Source of the DNA: JACKEQ01 sp041389565
Lineage (GTDB): Bacteria > Myxococcota_A > UBA796 > GCA-2862545
Reading direction: 5' to 3'
Assembly: GCA_041389565.1 (NCBI GenBank)
Contig: JAWKRP010000015.1
Coordinates: 1 to 64,000 of the forward strand
Length of the DNA: 64,000 nucleotides
The position numbers and the translations under genes are program-made. Below are positions 49,292 through 60,289 of this stretch, piece after piece (within the stretch, counting starts at the first letter, position 1; each line of letters starts with the position of its first letter). Under the pieces are notes generated by a model. The model was not told the origin of the DNA, made no database searches, and worked only from the letters and a program-made list of their open reading frames with translations.

Positions 49292-50007
49292 CAGGAGGCC
49301 TGACCCGCGGGACGCACGAGGATGTCGGCGATCTCGACGTGCGGCGGTGCGGCCAGCACGTACGCGACGAGGTCCGCGATGTCGTCCGCCCGGAGCGGTT
49401 CGTACGGCAGCACGGCGCTCCGGTCGGGCTCACCGGGCTCGAGCGCGAACCGGGTGTCGACGTTGCCCGGGCTCACGACGCTCACGCGCACCGGGATGCC
49501 CGCCTGGCGGAGCTCCAGCCGGAGCGCTTCGGCCATGCCGCGCAGCGCGTGCTTCGACGCGGCGTACATGCCAGCACCCGCCGGAACGCGGTGCCCGGAC
49601 ATCGACCCGAGGAACACCACGTGTCCGCGGGCCTCCTGGAGGCCGGGCAGCAGGTGGCGCGCACACCGGGCGGCTGCGACGACGTTCACCTGTGCGAGCA
49701 CGCTCCACTCCTCGGCGGTCCCCTCCAGCATGGACGCGCCCACCCCCGCTCCGGCGGAGTACACCAGGGCCGCGGGGCCCCCCACGGCGGACCGCGCGCG
49801 GTCGAGGGCCGCGTCGAGCCCGGCGTGCACGGACAGATCGCAGGGCACCCCCACGAAGGCCCCGCCCAGCTCGGCTTCGAGGGCCTGCAGGCGGTCTGCG
49901 CGCCGCGCGAGGCCGGCCACCCTCCAGCCGTCCGCCACCAGGCGCCGTGCCGTGGCCTCTCCGATGCCCGAAGACGCTCCCGTGACGATGGCTCCGCGCT
50001 GCTGCAT
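49291..50007 (-). CDS. Classical SDR oxidoreductase
   Basis: 238 residues from the ATG at 50007. Cofactor motif T-G-A-S-S-G-I-G, 'S-A-G-A-G' in place of N-N-A-G, active-site Ser in 'F-L-G-S-M-S-G' and Y-A-A-S-K. It is the size of FabG/3-ketoacyl reductases. It begins a three-gene operon (SDR, hydroxylase, acyltransferase), so 3-ketoacyl or alcohol reduction of the lipid is likely. It diverges from the large repeat protein with 85 bp between starts. Confidence 0.9.
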   Translation of the reverse strand: MQQRGAIVTGASSGIGEATARRLVADGWRVAGLARRADRLQALEAELGGAFVGVPCDLSVHAGLDAALDRARSAVGGPAALVYSAGAGVGASMLEGTAEEWSVLAQVNVVAAARCARHLLPGLQEARGHVVFLGSMSGHRVPAGAGMYAASKHALRGMAEALRLELRQAGIPVRVSVVSPGNVDTRFALEPGEPDRSAVLPYEPLRADDIADLVAYVLAAPPHVEIADILVRPAGQAS

Positions 50008-50034
50008 GCGTCCCCCGGGCGTCCTGATATCCGA

Positions 50035-50047
50035 CCGATGACATCGG
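50035..50047. promoter_or_regulatory. 13-bp palindrome in divergent promoter
   Basis: CCGATG-A-CATCGG, perfectly symmetric, lies 28 bp upstream of the SDR start (50007) and 46 bp upstream of the repeat-protein start (50093). It is a candidate operator for either gene. Its sequence differs from the palindrome at 36803. Confidence 0.4.
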
Positions 50048-50092
50048 CGGTCCGGAGCCCCCGAGAGCCCCGTGTCCACGGTAGGATGTGGG

Positions 50093-53683
<3,591 letters not shown>

Positions 53684-53710
53684 CAACCCGTCCCGGTTCC
53701 CGTCACGGTG

Positions 53711-53730
53711 TGTCGCGGCCGCGACAGGTT
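53711..53730 (+). terminator. Rho-independent-like terminator after the repeat protein gene
   Basis: TGTCGCGG-CCGCGACA (53711-53726) is a perfect 16-bp palindrome (six-base stem TGTCGC/GCGACA around GGCC) followed by ggtttt. It lies 28 bp after the stop at 53683 and 85 bp before the secretin start, so it likely separates the two transcripts. Confidence 0.55.
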
Positions 53731-53814
53731 TTCGGAACGCCTCCCACGTCGTAGGAACGAAGCACACAATTCGATGGCACACCCCGTGCAGTCGGTCGGG
53801 CACGGAGGTCTCCC

Positions 53815-55923
53815 ATGCTCCTCGTCCTGTTCGGCTGGCTCACGACCACGGCGGTCGCGCAGAACCCGGCCCCCCCGAAACCCGCGGTCCACACGGTGCA
53901 GACCGGGGAGGGCCTCGAGATCCGGCCGGACCGCTCGCTGCCCGCGGACGCCCACGCCGCGGAGCGCCTGCTGCTGGAGTTCGGCGACACGTCGCTGTAC
54001 GACCTCACGCTGTTCTTCGCCGACGTGCTCCGGAAGAACTTCCTCATCGCCGACGAGTCGGCCCTCAAGGGGAAGTCGGTCCGCCTGATCGGGCACGAGT
54101 CGATGACCCTCGACGCGGCCTGGGAAGCCTACCTGAGCGCCCTGCGTGCGCACGGCCTCACGACCTCCGACGTGGGCGATCTGGTCACGATCATCCCCAG
54201 CACCGACGCCGACAGCCGCTCCGATGGCGTGCGCGCGGGAGAGCCCATCGCACGCGGCGAGCGCATCGTGACCCAGCTGCTGCCGGTCCTGAACGGCGAG
54301 GTGTCGGACCTCGTGCAGGTGGTGAAGCCGCTGCTGTCGAAGGATGCCGAGGTGATGGCGTACTCCCCGGCCAACACGCTCATCGTGACGGACTCCGCGA
54401 GCAACGTGCGCAAGGTGGCCGACCTCATCGCGGAGCTCGCGGTCGCCGCGCCGACCACGGAGCTGCGGCTGTTGCGCCTGCAGTACGCGGAGGCTTCGGA
54501 GGTCCGTGCCGTGATCGAAGCGCTGTACCCGAGCGATCCGAAGCCGGCCGCCGCGACGCCCGCGCGCCGCACGAACAACCGGGGCAAGGCCCCCACCCCC
54601 ACTCCCACCCCGACCTCCGCAGGGGAGCAGGGCCGGAACATCACGCGCATCATCGACGACGAGCGCACGAACACGCTGCTCGTGCTCGCCGATGCCGCCG
54701 GGCATGCCGCCGTCGCCGAGATCGTCGCGGAGCTCGACGTGGAACAGGCCGGCGGGACGGGCCGTCTGCACATCCTGCGGCTGAAGTACGCGCTCGCGGA
54801 GGAGGTGCGGGACGTGCTCTCCGAGCTGCAGGGCTCCACGAACGAGGCCCCCCGCGAGCCGCGCAAGGCGGGTGCGGAGCGCACGCTGCAGCAGGCCCTG
54901 GACTCCGGTGCCCGCATCGCCGCCGACCCGGCCACGAACGCGCTCGCGATCCTCGCGGAGACCGAGGACTTCGACGCCATCGCAGCCCTCGTTCGCGAGC
55001 TGGATGTCGAGCGGCGCCAGGTGTTCGTGGACGCCGTGTTCGTCGATCTCACCAACACCGGGGGCCGCGAGCTGTCGCTCTCCGCACACATCCTGGGCTC
55101 GGAGACGAACCCCCTCACGGCGAGCAGCCAGACGAGCTCCGACCTGAGCTCGCTGAGCATCTCGACCGACCTCCTGTCCGGCCTGGCTGCGGGGGTGTTC
55201 GGACAGCTCGTGGACGTCGTGACCGCCGATGGCTCGACGCTCTCGGTCCCGACGTTCGGCATCGCGCTGCGGGCCATCCAGACGAGCTCGAACGTACACG
55301 TGATGGGGAACCCGGCGCTGCTCGTCGTCGACCACCAGGAGGCCGTGCTCACCATCGGCCGGAAGATCCCCTTCCCGGTGTCGAGCGCGCTCTCGAGCTT
55401 CGGAACGCCCATCACGACGTACGATCGCGTGGACGTCGCGACGGAGCTCACGGTGACGCCGCACATCAACGACGCCACGCTCGTCACACTCGACGTCGAG
55501 CTCGTGGTCGACGAGGTCGAGACGTCGTCCGCGGAGTCGGACCTGGGCGGCGGACCGACCACGTCCGGACGCTCCGTGCAGACGCGCGTCATGGTGGAGG
55601 ACGGCCAGACCATCGTGCTCGCAGGGGTGGAGAGCACGAAGCTCGAGATCATCGAGACGAAGGTGCCCGTCCTCGGCGACATCCCCGTGCTGGGCGCGCT
55701 GTTCCGCGGGAAGCGACGCGAGACGCGCGACTCGAACCTGCTCGTGTTCCTGACGCCCTACGTCATCGAGCACCCCGCCGACCTGCTGCGCGTGCGGCGC
55801 ATCAAGGAGGCCCAGCGCGACGTGTTCGTGTCGCGCTTCCAGGGCAAGCAGGGCGCGGAGTGGCTGGCCTCGCTCCAGACGCTGCTCGCGGAGGCCTACG
55901 ACGCGGAGGAGCCCGGGTCGTGA
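53815..55923 (+). CDS. gspD: Type II secretion secretin (GspD-like)
   Basis: 702 residues from the ATG at 53815, with GGAGG upstream. Signal MLLVLFGWLTTTAVAQ. The N0 domain is near 'L-T-L-F-F-A-D-V-L-R-K-N-F-L-I-A-D', followed by three secretin N domains ('L-L-P-V-L-N-G-E-V', 'L-Q-Y-A-E-A-S-E-V', 'L-K-Y-A-L-A-E-E-V'), each closing with 'A-T/A-N-T/A-L-I/A' repeats. The C-terminal secretin domain carries 'V-P-V-L-G-D-I-P-V-L-G-A-L-F' and 'L-V-F-L-T-P-Y-V-I'. It forms the outer-membrane secretion pore. No other gsp genes are adjacent, which is unusual. Its 3' end is one base from the convergent gene 55925. Confidence 0.92.
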   Translation: MLLVLFGWLTTTAVAQNPAPPKPAVHTVQTGEGLEIRPDRSLPADAHAAERLLLEFGDTSLYDLTLFFADVLRKNFLIADESALKGKSVRLIGHESMTLDAAWEAYLSALRAHGLTTSDVGDLVTIIPSTDADSRSDGVRAGEPIARGERIVTQLLPVLNGEVSDLVQVVKPLLSKDAEVMAYSPANTLIVTDSASNVRKVADLIAELAVAAPTTELRLLRLQYAEASEVRAVIEALYPSDPKPAAATPARRTNNRGKAPTPTPTPTSAGEQGRNITRIIDDERTNTLLVLADAAGHAAVAEIVAELDVEQAGGTGRLHILRLKYALAEEVRDVLSELQGSTNEAPREPRKAGAERTLQQALDSGARIAADPATNALAILAETEDFDAIAALVRELDVERRQVFVDAVFVDLTNTGGRELSLSAHILGSETNPLTASSQTSSDLSSLSISTDLLSGLAAGVFGQLVDVVTADGSTLSVPTFGIALRAIQTSSNVHVMGNPALLVVDHQEAVLTIGRKIPFPVSSALSSFGTPITTYDRVDVATELTVTPHINDATLVTLDVELVVDEVETSSAESDLGGGPTTSGRSVQTRVMVEDGQTIVLAGVESTKLEIIETKVPVLGDIPVLGALFRGKRRETRDSNLLVFLTPYVIEHPADLLRVRRIKEAQRDVFVSRFQGKQGAEWLASLQTLLAEAYDAEEPGS

Positions 55924-55924
55924 G

Positions 55925-57274
55925 CTACGGACAGGCGCAGCCGGCGACCGTACACGCGAAGTCGCAGCCCTCCCAGGTGTACGTGCCGCCCGGCAGGCGC
56001 ACGTCCGGTATGTTGGGGAGCGTGGGGCCGAAGTCGGCTCCCAGCACGCTGACCTCGCCTTCGAGGAGGCTGAGCGCGCCGCTCGCGTTCGAGTCGAAGG
56101 TACCCGCATCCACGAGGTGCGCGCCGGCTGCGCCCGACAGGGACACCGCGCCATCGAACGAGGGCTCGTGTGGCCCGACCGTGGCGTTCACGAACGTGGC
56201 GCTTCCCCCCGCCACGAATACGGACTGGCCTCGCTGTGCCCCGTTGCTCGCCGCGATCAGGCGCGTGGCGACGAGGTCTGCGGGGCCTTCGTGGAACAGC
56301 CCCCCTCCGTCGGTGTCGACCGAGTTCGCCGTGAGCATGACGTCCGTCAGCGTGAACGACCCGGGGCCCCGCAGGTGCAGGCCTCCGCCGAAGGGCGCGT
56401 AGTTCCCTTCGAACGACGTGCGCTGGATGTCGACGGAGACGGTGTAGTTCGCGTACAGCCCTCCTCCGCTGTCTGCCGCGGTGTTGCCCGTGATCTCGCA
56501 GTCCAGCACGGTCGCGCTGGAGCCCGACTGCAGCCAGACGCCCGCTCCCACGGACCCTTCGCCGTTGCGGACCGCGACGCGCTCGAGCCGGATGGACGAG
56601 TCCATCGACACCAACAGCCCGCGCCCCACGCCGCCCTGCACCGCATCGATCACGAGGTCGCCGAGCTCCACGGCCAGCGCCGGGGACTGGAGCACCACAC
56701 GCCCCGTCACGGGTCGCACCCCGAGGCTGTCGGGGCGTCCCTCCACCACCACGTCGGCGGAGACGAACAGCGGCCCGTCGTACGTTCCGGGACACACCTG
56801 CACGGGCGCGGGGTCGAGCGCGTCGAGGGCGGCCTGGAGGTCGGTTCCGTACGTCACGGAGCCCCGGCTCACGAGGTTCCGGTCCGACCCGCCACTGCAG
56901 TCGGCGTCGATCCCGTCGCACAGCTCGGGCCTGCCCGGCCAGATCTCCCCGTTGGAGTCGTCACAGTCGCCCGGCGACGCCACCTCGCCCCGCGGACAGG
57001 GCAGCGACGACTGCGTGGGGATGGCACCGAACCCGTCGCCGTCGCCATCCACGAAGCAGTCCGCGGGTGCGTCGGTGTCGGCATCCGCGTCGCTGTCGGC
57101 GTCCGTGTCGGTGTCGGCATCCGTATCGGTGTCCGTGTCCGTGTCGGTGTCCGTGTCGGCCTCGACCGGATCGGAGTCCGTACATCCCGGCCCGGAGAGA
57201 TCTTCGCAGGTGGCCCGACGCAGCTCGGCGCCCGAGATCCACGCGCAGCCCGCGATCCAGAACACCCAGGACAC
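55925..57274 (-). CDS. Lipoprotein with Asp/Thr tether and right-handed beta-helix domain
   Basis: 449 residues. I chose the GTG at 57274 since GGAGG lies at 57281-57285. Signal MSWVFWIAGC (Cys10). Next come an Asp/Thr tract (residues about 40-75), a MopE-like block 'D-G-D-G-D-G-F-G-A-I-P' and 'C-D-G-I-D-A-D-C-S-G-G', and then a beta-helix (about 140-430) of 'R-N-G-E-G-S-V-G-A-G-V' and 'N-T-A-A-D-S-G-G-G-L-Y' repeats like NosD/PMP (polymorphic membrane protein) modules. It ends with Cys-x-Phe-x-Cys and C-A-C-P. Likely surface adhesin or carbohydrate-binding protein. Confidence 0.85.
   Translation of the reverse strand: MSWVFWIAGCAWISGAELRRATCEDLSGPGCTDSDPVEADTDTDTDTDTDTDADTDTDADSDADADTDAPADCFVDGDGDGFGAIPTQSSLPCPRGEVASPGDCDDSNGEIWPGRPELCDGIDADCSGGSDRNLVSRGSVTYGTDLQAALDALDPAPVQVCPGTYDGPLFVSADVVVEGRPDSLGVRPVTGRVVLQSPALAVELGDLVIDAVQGGVGRGLLVSMDSSIRLERVAVRNGEGSVGAGVWLQSGSSATVLDCEITGNTAADSGGGLYANYTVSVDIQRTSFEGNYAPFGGGLHLRGPGSFTLTDVMLTANSVDTDGGGLFHEGPADLVATRLIAASNGAQRGQSVFVAGGSATFVNATVGPHEPSFDGAVSLSGAAGAHLVDAGTFDSNASGALSLLEGEVSVLGADFGPTLPNIPDVRLPGGTYTWEGCDFACTVAGCACP
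57070..57161. repeat. Short Asp-Thr/Asp-Ala coding repeat
   Basis: Six-base-period GTGTCG, GTGTCC and GCATCC units, about 15 codon pairs, encoding the tether of the beta-helix lipoprotein. Confidence 0.85.
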
Positions 57275-57335
57275 CCGGCACCTCCTCGCGGAGGATAGCC
57301 GAGCGACCCGGGTGCCGCCCGCTCGGAGCGTGCGT

Positions 57336-58046
57336 TCACCCCTCGGAACGCGGCGAAGGCATCCGGAAGTCGCGCAGCAGCTCGCAGGCCCGCTCGCTCC
57401 CCGTGGCGCACCCCCGACCGAGCCACTTCTTCGCCACTGCGGGGTTGGCGCCGTACCGGTAGTGCACGGCCGCGACATCGATGCACGCTGGCCCGAAGCC
57501 CTCGCCACAGGAACGGGCCAGGAGCACGGTCGCCAGTGCGTGCTCGCCCTCCTGGAGGCGCGCGTACCCGTCGAACAAGCACGCATAGGCATCCCCCCGC
57601 GCACACCCGATGGCCGACACGGCTCGGGAGGCGGCCTCCTCGACCTCGCTCGGCTCGTGGAACCCGCGACAGGCCCGCTCGCTGCCATGCACGCAGGCGC
57701 GCTGCAACGCGACCATCGCCCGCTCGGGGTTCGTGGTGCGCTCGCGGACCGCCTCGAGCTCACACGCCTCCGGGTGCTCGGCCAGACACCGCGCGCCCGG
57801 GTCCCCGCCGCACGCGTAGCGCAGCCACTGGCGCATCGGGGTCGCCCCCACGCTGCCGGTGCACAGGCGTCCCTCGGCGTCGAACGCCTGGAACGTGGTG
57901 CCCCCGGCCGGGGCGGGCTCGAGCAGGACGATGCGCTCGTAGCCCTGGCTCTCGAGGTAGTCGACCTCGAGGTGAGCGGAGCCCGTGGAGAACGAGCAGC
58001 CGGTGGCGAGCAGGGAGACGAGGGCGGTGAGAGTGGAGCGATGCAT
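57336..58046 (-). CDS. Sel1-like-repeat lipoprotein
   Basis: 236 residues from the ATG at 58046, with AGGAGG upstream. Lipobox L-A-T-G-C (Cys17). After a beta-rich first domain, the C-terminal 120 residues contain paired-helix units with Cys at fixed places ('A-L-Q-R-A-C-V-H-G-S-E-R-A-C', 'A-I-G-C-A-R-G-D-A-Y-A-C-L', 'L-L-A-R-S-C-G-E-G-F-G-P-A-C'), a Sel1/HcpA-like Cys-rich repeat. Proteins like this mediate protein interactions at the surface. Confidence 0.78.
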   Translation of the reverse strand: MHRSTLTALVSLLATGCSFSTGSAHLEVDYLESQGYERIVLLEPAPAGGTTFQAFDAEGRLCTGSVGATPMRQWLRYACGGDPGARCLAEHPEACELEAVRERTTNPERAMVALQRACVHGSERACRGFHEPSEVEEAASRAVSAIGCARGDAYACLFDGYARLQEGEHALATVLLARSCGEGFGPACIDVAAVHYRYGANPAVAKKWLGRGCATGSERACELLRDFRMPSPRSEG

Positions 58047-58142
58047 GGGGACCTCCTGGGATGCCGGGGAGGACTGCAGCGCCGGTGCCACATCGTGCCC
58101 TTCGCCGGGAGCCCCACGGGCACGGACGGATCGCGAGGTGAC

Positions 58143-58154
58143 GTCCGATCGGAC
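58143..58154. promoter_or_regulatory. 12-bp perfect palindrome in divergent promoter
   Basis: GTCCGA-TCGGAC lies in the 201-bp gap between the Sel1-like gene (58046) and the membrane gene (58248). It is 12 bp upstream of a second palindrome. Candidate operator only. Confidence 0.35.
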
Positions 58155-58166
58155 ACCGCCGGACGG

Positions 58167-58179
58167 CCGTCACTGACGG
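58167..58179. promoter_or_regulatory. 13-bp palindrome in the same promoter
   Basis: CCGTCA-C-TGACGG, perfectly symmetric, about 70 bp upstream of the membrane gene start at 58248. Together with the neighbouring palindrome it suggests one or two regulator sites for the divergent pair. Confidence 0.35.
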
Positions 58180-58247
58180 ACGTCGGTCGCCGGACGGCAG
58201 CCCGTCGGTCGGGATACCAGGCTGGGCCCCGCACCCCGGCCCGACCC

Positions 58248-60287
58248 ATGCTCGACCGCTTCCCCCTGCGCTCCTGGCCCACCCTCGTGGTGGACGCCGT
58301 GTGCGTGATGGGCGGCGCGTGGTGGCTGTACTCGGTGCTGTGCGTGTACACCGGGTTGTCGTTCACGGCGTACCTGTGGGGCGGGCTCGTCGCGGTGCCC
58401 GCGATCCTGGCGCTCACGGTGGCCGTCTTCCGCTTGCCGGAGCCCGAGGAGGCCGTGCACGCGGGGTCCGGGGAGCCCTCCCTGCAGGTTCCGGCCGTGC
58501 TGGCCGGGTCGGCCGTGCTGACGTTCGTCGCCTGGCACGTGCTCGGCGTGCCCTTCGTGGTCGCGGGGCTCGTCGCCGTGGTGCTGCTCGGCGTACCCGC
58601 GTGGACCGACCGGGGGAGCATCCCCACCTTCCCCGCCGCACGGGCCACCGCCGCGGACGCCCTCGCGATGGCCGTGGGCGTGATGGCGATCGGCACGTTC
58701 GTGACGTGGGTGCACTACCCCATCTGGGACGACGCGTACCACGTGAACGCGCTGTTCGCGACGCTCGAGAACCCCGGTCTCGCCCTGCTCTCCTTCGACG
58801 GGATGCACGGCGACACGTCGGTGCCCATCCAGCAGCTCATCCATCGCCCGCAGACCCACGAGATCGGGGTCGCCACGCTGGCATGGGCCACGGGCGTCGA
58901 CCCGCGCACGCTCTACTGGAACGTGCTGCCCCTCGGCGCCGTTGTGGTGCTCTGCCTGGCCGCGTGGCGCGCGCTGAAGGCGATGGACGCCCGCTCGGCC
59001 GGTCCCGCGCTGCTGCTGTTCCTGTTCCTGCTCGTGGCGTGGGGCGACGGCACCCGCACGTACGGCGGCTACACCATCGTGCGGATGTTCGAGGGCAAGG
59101 CGTTCTTCATCGCCGCGCTCGTCCCCGCCCTGCTGTACGCCACCGCGCGGTTCGCCGCCGCGCCCGGCCCGCGCACATGGGCGATCCTGATGCTCACGCA
59201 GTGCTTCTGCGCGGTGTTCTCGTCGTCTGCGCTCGTGCTGGCCCCGATCGCCGCCGGGCTCGTGCTGCTCGCGTTCCTCCGCCCCGAGAAGCGCTCCCTG
59301 ACGGTGTTCGGGGCGGGTCTGCTCGCGTCCGCCCCGCTGCTCGCGGTGATCGGCGTGATGAAGCTCGAGGTGATGGGCGTGGGCGGGCTTCGGTCCGACG
59401 GCTGGATCCGCGACGTGAACACGATGCTCGGCGACACGTGGCGGGCTCCGCTGGCGCTCGTCCTGCTCGCCAGCACTCCGTTCGTCACGGCGCTGGTCGG
59501 TCGCGACCGGAGCACCTTCCTGCCGCGCTACGCGTTCTTCTGCGCGCTGCTCGTGTTCAACGAGGGCACGGCGATGGTGCTCTCGCGGATCGCGGCACTG
59601 TTCAGCTGGCGCCTGTACTGGTGTGTGCCGATGCCGCTCCTGGTGGCGGGCATCGTGGCGATGTCGGCACGGGCGGTGTGGGACCGCTGGCCCACCGCGC
59701 CGGTCCGGGCGGCTGCGGTGGCGGGTGTGCTGGCCTTCGCGGTGGGCTTCCACGAGGCCGGTCCGCACACGTACGACCGGTCGAACGCCACCTGGAAGTG
59801 GTTCGCGCACCGCATCGACGCGCGCGACGCGCAGGCGGCCGAGCGCGTGCTGGAGCTCACGGAGCCCACCGATCTCGTGCTCGCACCCCCCCGGGTCGCG
59901 GAGCGCATCGCCCAGCTCCCCGGCCGTCCGCGCCTGATCTCGATCCGTGAGCAGTACCTCATCAACCTCGCGCGCCACTGGGGGGAAGACGAGTCGAGAC
60001 GCCGGATGCGGCTCATGATGTTCGCCGAGGGCTCGCTGCGGAACCTGCGCCGCATCGCGAAGTCCGATCGCGACGTGCAGATGCTGCGGGCCCAGCTGTT
60101 CCCGAAGGAACCCGACCCCGCGCTGGAGCTCGAGACGGCGCTCCGCGACCTCGAAGCGTCCGACGTCCGTGTGCTCGTCGTGCCCGCGAAGCTCAAGGAC
60201 GCCGACGGGCGCGGGCGTCTCGAGCCCATGGGGTTCCGGAAGGTGCCCGGCACGCCGGGATTCCACTTCTACGTCCGCGACCGCTGA
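58248..60287 (+). CDS. Large multi-pass membrane protein (GT-C-like), 679 residues
   Basis: ATG at 58248. About 13-14 membrane spans to residue 500, then a soluble C-terminal domain of about 170 residues ('V-L-V-V-P-A-K-L-K-D'). The first loop contains 'H-Y-P-I-W-D-D-A-Y-H-V-N-A-L-F', a W-D-D-x-Y-H motif that also appears in the convergent gene 60290. This resembles the acidic loop of GT-C glycosyltransferases (GT39/ArnT) that use polyprenyl-phosphate sugars. The enzyme activity is unproven. The 3' ends of the two genes are two bases apart. Confidence 0.72.
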   Translation: MLDRFPLRSWPTLVVDAVCVMGGAWWLYSVLCVYTGLSFTAYLWGGLVAVPAILALTVAVFRLPEPEEAVHAGSGEPSLQVPAVLAGSAVLTFVAWHVLGVPFVVAGLVAVVLLGVPAWTDRGSIPTFPAARATAADALAMAVGVMAIGTFVTWVHYPIWDDAYHVNALFATLENPGLALLSFDGMHGDTSVPIQQLIHRPQTHEIGVATLAWATGVDPRTLYWNVLPLGAVVVLCLAAWRALKAMDARSAGPALLLFLFLLVAWGDGTRTYGGYTIVRMFEGKAFFIAALVPALLYATARFAAAPGPRTWAILMLTQCFCAVFSSSALVLAPIAAGLVLLAFLRPEKRSLTVFGAGLLASAPLLAVIGVMKLEVMGVGGLRSDGWIRDVNTMLGDTWRAPLALVLLASTPFVTALVGRDRSTFLPRYAFFCALLVFNEGTAMVLSRIAALFSWRLYWCVPMPLLVAGIVAMSARAVWDRWPTAPVRAAAVAGVLAFAVGFHEAGPHTYDRSNATWKWFAHRIDARDAQAAERVLELTEPTDLVLAPPRVAERIAQLPGRPRLISIREQYLINLARHWGEDESRRRMRLMMFAEGSLRNLRRIAKSDRDVQMLRAQLFPKEPDPALELETALRDLEASDVRVLVVPAKLKDADGRGRLEPMGFRKVPGTPGFHFYVRDR

Positions 60288-60289
60288 GC

